Shown: in pieces, positions 34,224-43,205 of the stretch
Layout of the letters: every line of letters begins with the position of its first letter
Numbering within the stretch: the first letter of the stretch is position 1
Source: JACVRW01 sp963819635
GTDB lineage: Bacteria; Actinomycetota; Thermoleophilia; Solirubrobacterales; Thermoleophilaceae
DNA length: 64,000 nt
Assembly: GCA_963819635.1 (NCBI GenBank)
Contig: CAWFWX010000011.1
Span: forward strand, 434,001-498,000
Direction: 5' to 3'
Position numbers and translations under genes: made by a program
Notes under the pieces: generated by a model
The model's database searches: none
What the model saw: the letters and a program-made list of their open reading frames with translations, nothing else
Told to the model about the DNA's origin: nothing

Positions 34224-35621
34224 CTAGGGAAGGGCGTTCTCGAGGTCGCTCGCGACCTCGTCGATCGCCGGCACGCCGGTCTGCGGCAGCTCCACGTGCG
34301 GAAGCATGCGCCCGGAGTCCTGCGGCGTAGCCGGTGGCAGCCCGGGCAGCTGCAGCTGGATGCCGGACGATGGCGGCTGTGGCGTCCTGGGTGCCGTCGT
34401 GTCGGGCAGGCTCGGGAGCGACCCTGTCCCGTTGGATGGCGGTGCCGCCGCGGCCGGGCCCTGCGCCGCGCCCGATCCGCCGTTCAGCTCGTCGCCGGAA
34501 CCGCGCGAACCGCCGGCGCGGCCCCCTGCCTCGCCTGAGGCGCGCCGCCCGGACGCCCGGCGCGCTCCGGCGCGCTCCCCGTCCGTGGCGGGCCCGGCTG
34601 TGCCGCGCTGCGATTCCCCTCTGACCGGAGCGGCCTGCTCTGCCGCGGGACGGTCCTCCCCGGCCGTCACGCGATCCCCCCGTAGCGCTCCGCCTCCAAG
34701 CGCCGCACCTCCCGCACCCACCAGCGCTGCCGCGGCGACGAGAGCCGCCGCGCGCTCCGCCAGCGGAGCGGCGTTCGCGCCCGTGGAGAACAGTCCTGTG
34801 ATCCCGCTGCCGTCGCCGCCCCCGCGGCGGAAGAGCCAGGGGATCGGGAGGAGGGCGGCGGCCTTCTGGCGCAGGGTGCCGAGCGCCGTCTGCGGCTGGA
34901 TGCCGAGCACGCGCGCCCGGTGCCGGCAGCTGTGGCAGCGCTTGAGATGCCGCGCGAGCCGGTGCTCCTCCGCGTCGCGATGCGTGCCCTCCACCATGCG
35001 CGCGAGCGTCCCCCGCATCGCCTTGCAACGGCGGCCGTCGGCGATCTCCTCGTACTCGCTCTCGAGCCGGCGGCGGGCGCGGAACAGCGCGCTCTCGACA
35101 GCCGGCCGCGTGAGATCCAGCTTGTCGCCGATCTCGCGGTAGGACATCCCCTCGAGCTCGCGCATGACGAGGACCTTCGTGTGGACGTCCGAGAGCTCGT
35201 CGAACGCGCTCTGAAGGTGGTTCAGGCGCTCCTTGGTGACGAGTGCGGCGTCAGGGCCGCCGTCGATCCCGACGAGACGGTGGCGGTCCGAGGCGCGCAG
35301 GCCGTCGTCGGCGTCCATCGAGACCTCGACCGCGTGGCTGTTCCGCCGGTACGAGTCGATCGCCGCGTTGCGGGCGATCTGGTAGATCCACGGCTTGAAG
35401 TTGATCTCCGTGTCGGTCGAGCGCATGCGCCGGAGCGCGGAGAAGAAGGCCTCCTGCGCCACGTCCTCCGCACGCGCCTGATCGCGCAGCATGCTGCCGA
35501 TGAAGCCCGCTATGCGCGGCTGATAGCGCCGGTACAGCTCCTCGAATGCGACATCGTCGCCGTCTCGGACGGCATCGACGAGTGCGCCGTCGGAAGCCTC
35601 GGTGCCTGCTGTGGCGATCAA
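34224..35621 (-). CDS. ECF sigma factor with fused zinc-binding (ZAS-like) and membrane-anchor tail
   Basis: Residues 24-93 are sigma region 2 (FKPWIYQIARNAAIDSYRR) and 130-190 region 4 (MSYREIGDKLDLTRPAVESALFRARRRL). Region 4 is followed by C199, then H225-x3-C229-x2-C232 (RHLKRCHSCRHR), the pattern of zinc-binding anti-sigma domains. A 20-residue Ala/Leu/Val segment (285-305) can span the membrane; the last 150 residues are a Pro/Gly/Ser-rich low-complexity tail. Sigma and anti-sigma-like parts on one chain suggests a self-inhibited, membrane-tethered sigma. The start is TTG at 35621 with AGGGA upstream; earlier frames are not usable. Confidence 0.82.
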   Translation of the reverse strand: MIATAGTEASDGALVDAVRDGDDVAFEELYRRYQPRIAGFIGSMLRDQARAEDVAQEAFFSALRRMRSTDTEINFKPWIYQIARNAAIDSYRRNSHAVEVSMDADDGLRASDRHRLVGIDGGPDAALVTKERLNHLQSAFDELSDVHTKVLVMRELEGMSYREIGDKLDLTRPAVESALFRARRRLESEYEEIADGRRCKAMRGTLARMVEGTHRDAEEHRLARHLKRCHSCRHRARVLGIQPQTALGTLRQKAAALLPIPWLFRRGGGDGSGITGLFSTGANAAPLAERAAALVAAAALVGAGGAALGGGALRGDRVTAGEDRPAAEQAAPVRGESQRGTAGPATDGERAGARRASGRRASGEAGGRAGGSRGSGDELNGGSGAAQGPAAAAPPSNGTGSLPSLPDTTAPRTPQPPSSGIQLQLPGLPPATPQDSGRMLPHVELPQTGVPAIDEVASDLENALP

Positions 35622-35698
35622 AAATGCATCCCTGCAATAACGCGTAGGTCCGGCAGATGTACCCCGCTCAGCGGCATTCTAAATATCGTCCGGCACAA

Positions 35699-36457
35699 AT
35701 GGCGCAGTTGACAGAAGTCATCTCGTACCTCGACGAGCTGCTCGATGCCCAGAATTTCCCGGACTATGGCCCAAATGGGTTACAGGTCCCGGGAGCGGAC
35801 GAGCTTAGCGTCGTGGTCACCGGTGTGTCTGCCCACCGCGAGCTGTTCGAGCAGGCGGCGGCGCTCGGCGCCCAGCTCGTGATCGCGCACCATGGCCTCT
35901 TCTGGGACTTCCATCCGCGCTCCGTCTCGCCCACGATGAGGGAGCGGCTGCGCGTGCTGTTCGACAACGACATCGCGCTCGCCGGCTACCACCTGCCGCT
36001 CGACGCCCACCCCGAGGTCGGGAACAACGCGCTCATCTGCGCGGCGCTCGGGCTCGAGCAGGGCGAGCCGTTCGGCGAGCACCGCGGCCGCGCCGTCGGC
36101 TTCGTCGGGCGCTCGGCCGAGGGCGTGGCCTTCGGCGAGCTGCGGCGGCGCTGCGCGGCCGCCTTCGGCCAGGAGCCGTTCGTGTGGGACTCAGGGCCGG
36201 AGCTCGTGCACAGCGTCGGGATCGTCTCGGGCGCCGCGGCGTCGAGCTTCGGCGAGGCGATCGCGCGCGGCCTCGACGCGTTCCTGACGGGAGAGCCGGC
36301 CGAGCACGTGATGGCAGACGCTCGTGAAAGCGGGACGCACTTCATCGGCGCCGGCCACTACGCCACCGAGACCTTCGGCGTCAGGCGGCTCGGCGAGCTC
36401 GTCGCGGAGCGCTTCGGCGTCGAGCACCGCTTCGTCGATGCGCCGAACCCGATCTGA
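35699..36457 (+). CDS. Nif3-like dinuclear-metal-centre protein (GTP cyclohydrolase I type 2 family)
   Basis: ATG at 35699 gives 252 residues. The metal-binding pattern VIAHHGLFWD, YHLPLDAHPEVGNNA and GHYATETFGVRRLGELVAERF is that of Nif3/YbgI hexameric metal proteins, whose true role is unsettled; some were linked to GTP cyclohydrolase activity. Full-length for the family. The 77-base gap upstream is AT-rich for this genome and must contain promoters of both this gene and the divergent ECF sigma gene; nothing in it can be assigned with confidence. Confidence 0.85.
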   Translation: MAQLTEVISYLDELLDAQNFPDYGPNGLQVPGADELSVVVTGVSAHRELFEQAAALGAQLVIAHHGLFWDFHPRSVSPTMRERLRVLFDNDIALAGYHLPLDAHPEVGNNALICAALGLEQGEPFGEHRGRAVGFVGRSAEGVAFGELRRRCAAAFGQEPFVWDSGPELVHSVGIVSGAAASSFGEAIARGLDAFLTGEPAEHVMADARESGTHFIGAGHYATETFGVRRLGELVAERFGVEHRFVDAPNPI

Positions 36458-36560
36458 GCCTTCGACTCTCGTCGCATTTTGCGGTAATTCGCTTGCGCCG
36501 ACCGGCACAGCCGTTACCCTCAATGGACGCTCTGCAAAGCGACGAGGAGGACAGAGATAC

Positions 36561-36737
36561 ATGGCGATCCACCTGACGCCCACCGAGCTCGGCCGCGAGG
36601 CTGGCATGCATCGCAGGGAAGTGATCTCGCGGTGTATGGAGATGGGCGTTCCGATCTTCCAGGGACGGATCGACAAGACGTTGTTCATCTCGAGCCTCAA
36701 GGAGGCAAACCAGAAGCGGGAGCTCGCCAAGGCGTAG
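36561..36737 (+). CDS. Small putative helix-turn-helix DNA-binding protein (58 aa)
   Basis: An ATG preceded by GAGGAGGA (36543-36550) opens a 58-residue frame with normal codon use. The segment LGREAGMHRREVISRCMEMGV reads as a two-helix DNA-binding unit like the first helices of MerR or excisionase folds, followed by a short strand pair (VPIFQGRIDKTLFIS) like a winged-helix hairpin and a basic tail. It is full length, not a fragment of a larger frame. It is 36 bases upstream of fadD and could be co-transcribed with or control that gene. Confidence 0.6.
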   Translation: MAIHLTPTELGREAGMHRREVISRCMEMGVPIFQGRIDKTLFISSLKEANQKRELAKA

Positions 36738-36773
36738 GTTGGCGAGCCGCGGGAGTGGCTTAGACTCCCGCGC

Positions 36774-38591
36774 ATGGAAGCGGTCACGGCCGGTACGACC
36801 GGCGCGCAGGGCACAGGGTCGAAGACCATTGCCGACCTGCTGCCCCTCGCCGTCAAGCAGTACGGCGACAAGCCGGCTCAGCGCTACAAGGTCGGCGAGG
36901 ACTGGGTCGACTCCTCCTACGCCGAGCTCGGCGAGGTCGTCAAGGAGGTCGCGCTCGGGCTGATCGACCTCGGCGTCGAGCCGGGCGACAAGGTCTCGAT
37001 TCTCGCCCACACGCGCCCGGAGTGGACGCAGGCATGCTTCGGCATCCTCACCGCCGGCGGCGTGCTCGTCACGATCTACCAGACGAACTCGCCCGGGGAG
37101 TGCCAGTACGTGCTCGAGCACTCGGACTCGAAGGCGATCTTCGCCGAGGACGGCGAGCAGCTCGCGAAGCTCCGCGAGGTCGAGCAGCAGTGCGCGAGGC
37201 TCGAGCACATCATCGTCATGGATCCCGGCGATGCCGACCTCGGCGACGCGATCACGCTCGACGCGCTGCGCGAGCGCGGCCGCGGCCGTGACGACTCCGA
37301 GTGGGAGGCGCGCTACAGCGCTGTCAGGCCAGAGGACATCTGCCTCTACATCTATACCTCCGGGACCACCGGGCCCCCGAAGGGCTGCCTCCTCTCACAC
37401 GCGAACTACCGCGCGATCACGGACGCCGTCGTCGAGCAGAGCCCGCTCGTCGAGGGCGACTCGTCCTACCTGTTCCTGCCGCTCGCGCACGCGTTCGCGA
37501 TCCTGATCCAGTTCGCCACCTTCGAGCTCGGCGCGACGCTCGCCTACTGGTCGCGCGACCCGAAGATGATCATCGCGGACATCACGCAGGTGAACCCGAG
37601 CTTCTTCCCGTCGGTGCCGCGGATGTTCGAGAAGATCTACACGCTCGCCACCTCGCAGATCGAGGACAAGGAGGGCCTCCGCAAGGCCGTCGAGGTGGGC
37701 GTGAAGGTGCGCATGATGCGCGAGGCCGGCGAGCAGGTGCCCGAGGAGCTCCAGGCGGGGTTCGACAAGGCCGAGGAGTCGCTCTTCAAGAACGTCCGCG
37801 GCCTGTTCGGGACGAACATCCGCGAGTGCGTCACCGGCGCCGCGCCGATCGCCCCCGAGATCCTCGAGTTCTTCTATGCCGCGGGCGTTCCGGTCATGGA
37901 GGGGTACGGCATGACCGAGACCTCAACGAGCGCGACGGTGAACCGGCCGGAGGGGAACAACTTCCGCTTCGGCTCGGTGGGCAAGCCGCAGAAGGACGTG
38001 GAGCTCCGGATCGCGGACGACGGCGAGGTGCTCATCAAGGGCCCGAACATCTTCCAGGGCTACTACAAGAACGAGGACGCCACGAAGGAGACGCTCGAGA
38101 ACGGCTGGCTCCACACCGGCGACCTGGGGCGGGTCGACGAGGACGGCTTCCTCTACATCACCGGCCGTAAGAAGGACATCATCATCACGGCCGGCGGCAA
38201 GAACATCACGCCCGCGAACCTCGAGAACGGGCTCAAGCAGAACCGCTGGATCTCCCAGGCGGTCGTGATCGGGGACAGGCGGCCGTACCTGGTCGCCCTG
38301 ATCACGCTCGACCCCGAGGAGGCGCCGGCGCTCGCCGAGCAGCTCGGCCTCGAGGACGCCTCGCTGGCGGCGCTCGCCCAGGAGGAGCAGGTGCGCGCCG
38401 AGGTGCAGAAGGCGATCGACGAGGTGAACTCGCACGTCGGGCCGGTCGAGCAGATCAAGCGCTTCGAGATCCTGGACCACGACCTCTCGCAGGAGACCGG
38501 CGAGCTGACGCCGACGCTGAAGGTGAAGCGGAACGTCGTGCACGAGAAGTTTGCCGGCGTCGTGGACCAGATCTACGACGAACCCCGCTAG
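36774..38591 (+). CDS. fadD: Long-chain fatty-acid--CoA ligase
   Basis: The 605-residue AMP-forming ligase has IYTSGTTGPPKGCLLSHAN as the phosphate loop, GYGMTETSTSATVN as the adenine motif and GWLHTGDLGRVDEDGFLYITGRKKDIIITAGGKNI as the hinge block. The spacing and KDIIITAGGKN variant match long-chain fatty acyl-CoA synthetases of the FAA1/FadD15 group, which feed fatty acids into beta-oxidation or lipid synthesis. A poorly conserved 17-residue N-terminus precedes the fold. No signal or membrane helix is visible. Confidence 0.88.
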   Translation: MEAVTAGTTGAQGTGSKTIADLLPLAVKQYGDKPAQRYKVGEDWVDSSYAELGEVVKEVALGLIDLGVEPGDKVSILAHTRPEWTQACFGILTAGGVLVTIYQTNSPGECQYVLEHSDSKAIFAEDGEQLAKLREVEQQCARLEHIIVMDPGDADLGDAITLDALRERGRGRDDSEWEARYSAVRPEDICLYIYTSGTTGPPKGCLLSHANYRAITDAVVEQSPLVEGDSSYLFLPLAHAFAILIQFATFELGATLAYWSRDPKMIIADITQVNPSFFPSVPRMFEKIYTLATSQIEDKEGLRKAVEVGVKVRMMREAGEQVPEELQAGFDKAEESLFKNVRGLFGTNIRECVTGAAPIAPEILEFFYAAGVPVMEGYGMTETSTSATVNRPEGNNFRFGSVGKPQKDVELRIADDGEVLIKGPNIFQGYYKNEDATKETLENGWLHTGDLGRVDEDGFLYITGRKKDIIITAGGKNITPANLENGLKQNRWISQAVVIGDRRPYLVALITLDPEEAPALAEQLGLEDASLAALAQEEQVRAEVQKAIDEVNSHVGPVEQIKRFEILDHDLSQETGELTPTLKVKRNVVHEKFAGVVDQIYDEPR

Positions 38592-38606
38592 CTAGCCTCT
38601 CCAAGG

Positions 38607-39080
38607 TTGGCCAGCAACGACCCGACCGACACCGGCGGACTCTTCATCGGGCGCCGCCCCGGCACTGCGCCGGTGCGCTACCGGGAGGCCGAGCCGAGCT
38701 CTGACCGGCGCCGGCGTGCCGATGGCCTGCTCGCGCACGGGCTGCTCGCGATCGAGTTGCTGCTGTGCCTGTCGCTGTTCGGCCCGCAGCCGCTCGCGTG
38801 GTTCTGGATCGGTTCCCAGGTGGACTACCAGACCGGCTACGTGACGGCCGGAATCGGGACGATCATGCTCGGGTGCCTGGCGTCGCTGATGCTGACGATG
38901 GCGTTGGCGAAGCGAGTCGACCACGCCTGGAAGCTGGTGCGCCGGGCGGCCGGCCACCGGCAGGAGCGCGGCGCCCTGGAGCGGATCTTCGCGACCAGCG
39001 TGGGCATCGCGCTGGTGCTCTTCACGGTCTGGTTCTTCGCGATCCAGGGACCGGGGCCCACACTCGCGCCCGGCTCCTAG
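38607..39080 (+). CDS. Small integral membrane protein of unknown function
   Basis: A TTG start 15 bases after fadD gives 157 residues: a polar N-terminal stretch of about 40 residues, then three hydrophobic segments (about 42-66, 75-98 and 128-147) separated by short basic loops such as AKRVDHAWKLVRRAAGHRQER. No motif is recognised. It is followed after a single base by the aminotransferase start and likely belongs to the same transcript. Confidence 0.6.
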   Translation: MASNDPTDTGGLFIGRRPGTAPVRYREAEPSSDRRRRADGLLAHGLLAIELLLCLSLFGPQPLAWFWIGSQVDYQTGYVTAGIGTIMLGCLASLMLTMALAKRVDHAWKLVRRAAGHRQERGALERIFATSVGIALVLFTVWFFAIQGPGPTLAPGS

Positions 39081-39081
39081 C

Positions 39082-40168
39082 GTGGGCTTCCGCGACTACT
39101 ACAGGCAGTTCGACGACATCGACGAGGCCAAGCTGAACCTCGAGCGGCGCGAGCGCAGGCGCCGCGAGAGGGCGGCGGCGCTCGAGCGCGCGCCGGATAT
39201 CGACCTGTCGGGCACCGAATGGCCCGACCTGCCGCACTCCGAGATCGTCAATGCCGCGATCGCTCGCGCGCGCGGGCGCGTGAACGGCTACCCGGACCGG
39301 CACGCGACCGCCGTGCGGCGCCTGCTCGCGGAGCGCCACGGCGTGGATCCCGACCGGATCGTCCTGGGCAACGGCGCGGCCGATCTGCTGCACGCCGCCG
39401 CGCTGGCACTGCTCTCGAGTGGCGACGAGCTGGTGATGGAGTGGCCTTCGTACCCGCTCTACCCGCTCCTCGCCGCCCACGCCGGTGCCACGCCGGTGGC
39501 CGTCGAGGACGGAGACGTGCCGGCCGCGATCACGGACCGCACGTGCGCGCTCGTCCTCTGCAACCCGAACGACCCGACGGGCACGTACCGCCGCTCGTCG
39601 GAGCTGCGCGAGCTCCTCGCCGCGCTTCCGGAGCACCTGCACGTGCTCCTGGACGAGGCGCTCGTCCACTTCCAGAGCGCCGAGGAGGTCGACGCCTGCC
39701 TGCGGCTGGTCGACGAGTTTCCGCGCCTGCTCGTGGTGCGGACGTTCTCGAAGATCTACGGCCTCTCGGGCCTGCGCGCCGGCTACGCGATCTCCTCCGA
39801 CGCCCACCTCCTGGCCGCCGTGGCCCCCGTGCTCGGCGTGAACGCCATGACCCAGGCGGCGGTGGAGCACGCGCTTCGAAACGGCGACGCCGAGGTCGAG
39901 CGCCGCCGCCACGCGGTGGCCCGGGAGCGCGAGGTGCTGATCGACAAGCTGCGCGAGCTCGGCGTGGACGTGACCGACAGCCAGGCGAACTTCCTCTGGA
40001 TCCGCGTGCGCGACCTCAGCGGCGACGAGCTGGCGAACGCAGCTGCGAAAGCAGGGCGTGATCGTGGCCCCCGGTGGCCCACTGGGCGAGGACCACCACA
40101 TCCGTGCGGCGGTCCGCGACCAGCAGGCCTCAGCTCGCCTGCTGCGCGCGATCGAGAACGCGCTCTAG
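39082..40168 (+). pseudogene. Histidinol-phosphate-aminotransferase-like class I/II aminotransferase, frameshifted near its C-terminus
   Basis: The first 318 residues are a normal PLP aminotransferase: CNPNDPTGTYRR, the cofactor lysine in RTFSKIYGLSGLRAGYA and NFLWIRVRDLSGDELAN. Near 40039 the frame changes: the expected continuation QLRKQGVIVAPGGP, then HIRAAVRDQQ and a TAG at 40166-40168, is present in another frame reached by removing one base from AACGCAGCTG. The substrate could be histidinol phosphate or another amino acid. The starting GTG is one base after the membrane-protein stop. Either a sequence error or a decayed copy; the intact codon use after the shift favours the former. Confidence 0.8.
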
Positions 40169-42417
40169 GCGGGCACCGGGGCGGTCCGCGGCTCCTCCGC
40201 GGGGTCGGAGGCCGGCGGATCGGTGGGCGGCGCTGGGGCGTCGCCCTCACCGCCGATGCGCGGCAGCCATTCGAGCCAGCTCGGCAGGTACCAGTTCCAG
40301 TCGCCGAGCAGCTTCATCGCCGCCGGCAGCATCACCCCGCGGATGATCGTCGCGTCGATGAGGACCGCCACAGCGAGCCCGAGCCCGAGCTCCTTGAAGT
40401 CGATGAAGCTGAGCGTCACGAACACCAGGAACACGCCCACCATCACCGCGGCGGCGCTCGTAACGGTGCCGGCGGTGCTCGCGATTCCCTGCTTCACCGC
40501 CTCGTCGGTGCTCATCCCGCGGTCGTAGAGCTCCTTGACGCGAGACAGGATGAACACGTGGTAGTCCATCGAGAGCCCGAACAGCACGACGAACAGGAAC
40601 AGCGGCAGCCAGTTCGTGACTCCGCCGTTCGAGGTGAACCCGAGCAGGCTCTCGCCGTTGCCGTTCTGGAACACCAGCACGAGCACGCCGTAGGCGGCCC
40701 CGACCGACAGCAGGTTCAGCAGGATCGTCTTGATCGGGATCACGATCGAGCGGAACGTGACCAGCATCAGGAGGAACGCGAGCCCGAACACGAACGCGAA
40801 GATCAGCGGCAGCCGGCTGCTGAGGTTGCTGCTGAAGTCCGCCGAGGACGCGGCGTCGCCGGTCACGTTGACCGTCGCCCCCTCGACCGCGCCCACCGTC
40901 GCGGGCACGATGTCGTCGCGGAGCTTGTCCAGGGCGTCGAGCGACGCCTGGTCGGTTCCGGTCCCGATCGTCGGGATGTTGATCTGCGCGACCGTCCCGT
41001 CCTTGCTCTCGATGAGCTCCGTGCCCGGGTTGAACAGCGCCGGGTTCGCGTCGACCCTTTCTACGAGCGCGGCGATGCCGGTCGTCGGGCCGCCGGCCTG
41101 GACGTCGTCGGCCTCCATGACGACGGTGGCCGTGACGCCCTCGGCCGGGAAGGTCTTCTTCACCTGGTTGTAGGTCTGGATCACCGCGAGGTCCCCGGGG
41201 AGCTCGTCGATGTCGGCGTTCACGCCCTTCATGCCGAGCGCCGGGATCGCAAGCGCCACCAGCAGGCCGCCCGCGAGGAGCAGCGCTATGCCGGGACGCC
41301 GCATGACCGCGCCGGTAACCGAGGTCCAGAAGCGTGACTGGCCGACTCCGCGACGCCCGCGGGACAGCAGCGGGACGCGGCCGTTCTCGACCCGATCGCC
41401 GAGCCAGCTGAGCATCGCCGGAAGGACGGTCAGCGAGGCGAAGACGGCAACGATGACGGTGACGATCGTCCCCATGGCGAACGAGATGAACGTCTTGTCA
41501 GCGCTGATGAACATGCCGGCCATCGCCACGATCACGGTCGCTCCGGAGATCAGCACGGCGCGGCCCGAGGTGGCGGCCGCCGCCTCGAGCGACGCGCTCT
41601 CGCTCCGCCCGGCGGCGCGCTCCTCCCGTTCCCGCTTGAGGTAGAAGAGCGAGTAGTCCACCCCAACCGCGAGACCGATCAGCAGGATGACCGCGGACAG
41701 GTTGCTGTCGATCGGAATGGCATGGCTCAGGAGATTCACCAGCCCGAGCGAGGCCATCACGCCGCTCAGCCCGATCCATAGCGGCACGGCCGCTGCCACG
41801 AGCGAGCCGAACGTGATGATCAACAGGATCAGCGTGACCGGGATCGAGAGCAATCCGGCGCTCTTGAGGTCGTCGGTGATGGTGTCGTTGACCGCCTTGT
41901 TGGCGCTCACGCTGCCGAACTGCTCGACGGCGAGGTCTGGATGGCGCTTCTGGGCCGCCGCGACCGCGGCGAGCACCGGATCGATCCGCTCCTTGGCCTC
42001 GGTCGAGTCGCCCGCAACCTCGAAGTCCACGAGGGCCGCGTGGCCGTCCTCGGACACCGCGCTCTCGCCGGTGAGCGGCGACTTCACGTTCTCGACGTAC
42101 GGGACCTTCGGCAGGCTCCCCGTCACGTCCTGGACCGCGGCCTTGAACTGCGCGTCCTTGATGGTGAGCTCGTCGCTCTGGATGAACACGACCTCGGACT
42201 GAGGCCGAAGCCCGGCCTTATCGAGAGCCACCTCGGCGTCGTGGGACTCGCCGTTCAGGTTGTCGAGGTCGGAGATCAGGTTCGAACCAACCGCGTTGCC
42301 GATGGCGAAGGCCGCGATCACGAACGCGAGCCAGCCCCAGAAGGCCTTCTTCCGGTGCTTGCTGCTCCAGCGCGCCATCCTGGCGGCAAGGTTGTGCGAG
42401 GCGGGGTGCGAGCCCAT
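40165..42417 (-). CDS. MMPL-family RND transporter
   Basis: The 750-residue protein has two repeats, each starting with one hydrophobic helix, a large exterior loop and five helices, as in mycobacterial MmpL lipid exporters and HpnN-type proteins. Motifs include LLIGLAVGVDYSLFYLKREREERAAG and SMDYHVFILSRVKELYDRGMST, with GMFI- and AVLIDATIIRG-type blocks. Such proteins export lipids, siderophores or drugs using the proton gradient; the substrate is unknown. A charged N-terminus and an acidic/Pro-rich tail flank the core. The TAG stop shares CTAG with the aminotransferase. Confidence 0.85.
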   Translation of the reverse strand: MGSHPASHNLAARMARWSSKHRKKAFWGWLAFVIAAFAIGNAVGSNLISDLDNLNGESHDAEVALDKAGLRPQSEVVFIQSDELTIKDAQFKAAVQDVTGSLPKVPYVENVKSPLTGESAVSEDGHAALVDFEVAGDSTEAKERIDPVLAAVAAAQKRHPDLAVEQFGSVSANKAVNDTITDDLKSAGLLSIPVTLILLIITFGSLVAAAVPLWIGLSGVMASLGLVNLLSHAIPIDSNLSAVILLIGLAVGVDYSLFYLKREREERAAGRSESASLEAAAATSGRAVLISGATVIVAMAGMFISADKTFISFAMGTIVTVIVAVFASLTVLPAMLSWLGDRVENGRVPLLSRGRRGVGQSRFWTSVTGAVMRRPGIALLLAGGLLVALAIPALGMKGVNADIDELPGDLAVIQTYNQVKKTFPAEGVTATVVMEADDVQAGGPTTGIAALVERVDANPALFNPGTELIESKDGTVAQINIPTIGTGTDQASLDALDKLRDDIVPATVGAVEGATVNVTGDAASSADFSSNLSSRLPLIFAFVFGLAFLLMLVTFRSIVIPIKTILLNLLSVGAAYGVLVLVFQNGNGESLLGFTSNGGVTNWLPLFLFVVLFGLSMDYHVFILSRVKELYDRGMSTDEAVKQGIASTAGTVTSAAAVMVGVFLVFVTLSFIDFKELGLGLAVAVLIDATIIRGVMLPAAMKLLGDWNWYLPSWLEWLPRIGGEGDAPAPPTDPPASDPAEEPRTAPVPA

Positions 42418-42443
42418 GGGAGGGTCCTTCGTTTTGGAACTGC

Positions 42444-42849
42444 TCAGGCGCTGACGCCTGCGGGCACTTCAAACCAGACGCACGTGCCGGCTGGGGCGGG
42501 GCAGACACCCCAGCTCTCTGCAATTCGGTCGAGCAGGAGGAGCCTCCTCCAGCCGCCAGTCCCGGTGCCGTTACCGCTACCCGGCCGCGCCGGCGAGTCG
42601 AAGTCGGTCCCCGGGTCGATCACTTCGACGCGGATCCGGGCCCTGACCGTTCCGGCACACGAGCTGCAGCGGCCGGTCCTCAGCCGCGCCCCCGTAGCGA
42701 ACGGCGCTGGTGACGAGCTCCGTCACGAGCAATGCGAGGTCGTATTGCACCGGTTGTGGGAGCGCCGGAAGCTTCTCTGCAACCGCGCGCCGCGCAGCAC
42801 GGGCTGCGTCCAACCCACCGCTCAGGGTGATCTCGAGTTCGGCGCTCAT
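42444..42849 (-). pseudogene. RsbW-like HATPase (anti-sigma-type) protein, frameshifted
   Basis: The N-terminal 65 residues (DAARAARRAVAEKLPALPQP and YDLALLVTELVTSAVRYGG) show the N-box of anti-sigma ATPases. After about 42650 the frame shifts: the continuation RIRVEVIDPGTDFDSP and then GGWRRLLLLDRIAESWGV, the missing G1-box region, is readable only in another frame, and ends with a TGA at 42444-42446. Removing one C from TGCCGGAAC joins the two. Intact it would be a 134-residue serine kinase/switch protein. Its start overlaps the preceding small-protein gene stop (ATGA). Confidence 0.75.
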
Positions 42850-43085
42850 CGGCGCACGACCACGGCCAGTGGAGCAAGCAAGGCGATCCAGCGCTTGCGC
42901 AACTCGATGTACGCATCGGGCAGCCCGCCGGCCAGGTCCTCCGCTTCCGAGAGGGCTTCGAGTGCCCGCTCCAGACATCCGGCGCGCGCATGGCCCTCTG
43001 CCTCGTCGAACGCCGCCTCGATGCGGGCCTCATAGCGAACCTCACGAGCGACGTGCAGTGTCCCACAGCGACATTGCTCCAGCTC
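42846..43085 (-). CDS. Small helical protein coupled to the anti-sigma-type ATPase; start codon uncertain
   Basis: The frame encodes a clearly structured sequence (ARIEAAFDEAEGHARAGCLERALEALSEAEDL, then PDAYIELRKRW), an amphipathic, tetratricopeptide-like helix pair, and its TGA overlaps the ATPase start by 4 bases. Between the upstream TAG (43086-43088) and this conserved part there is no ATG, GTG or TTG in frame; the earliest possibility is CTG at 43082-43080. The start may be non-canonical, or another single-base error may hide it. The two N-terminal Cys (QCRC) are odd. Confidence 0.5.
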   Translation of the reverse strand, partial: ELEQCRCGTLHVAREVRYEARIEAAFDEAEGHARAGCLERALEALSEAEDLAGGLPDAYIELRKRWIALLAPLAVVVRR

Positions 43086-43109
43086 CTAACTGCCGACCGA
43101 ATGCTGGAG

Positions 43110-43132
43110 CCGGTGTGGGTTAGTCCCACCGG
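43110..43132. other. Small hairpin in the ANTAR-gene upstream region
   Basis: CCGGTG-T-GGG pairs with CCC-ACCGG across a TTAGT loop, with one bulged T. It lies in the 120-base gap between the ANTAR gene and the divergent small gene. It could be a 5'-leader structure or operator for the ANTAR gene; the loop does not fit the known A-N-N-G hexaloop. Confidence 0.3.
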
Positions 43133-43205
43133 GTGCTCGGGCAGGACTTAGTCAGCGTACCACCGTCAGGGTGCGAGAGGGGTAAAATCGGGCAAACCCG
43201 AGCGG

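Noticed and set aside
39082..41337. A single 751-residue protein continuing from the aminotransferase
   Set aside because: After about residue 318 it is a low-complexity shadow of the MMPL gene; the real C-terminus is in another frame and ends at 40168.
43110..43180. Two small hairpins upstream of the ANTAR gene as a classical ANTAR dual-hexaloop target
   Set aside because: Neither loop is a hexamer with A at position 1 and G at position 4; only the first is kept as a weak hairpin.
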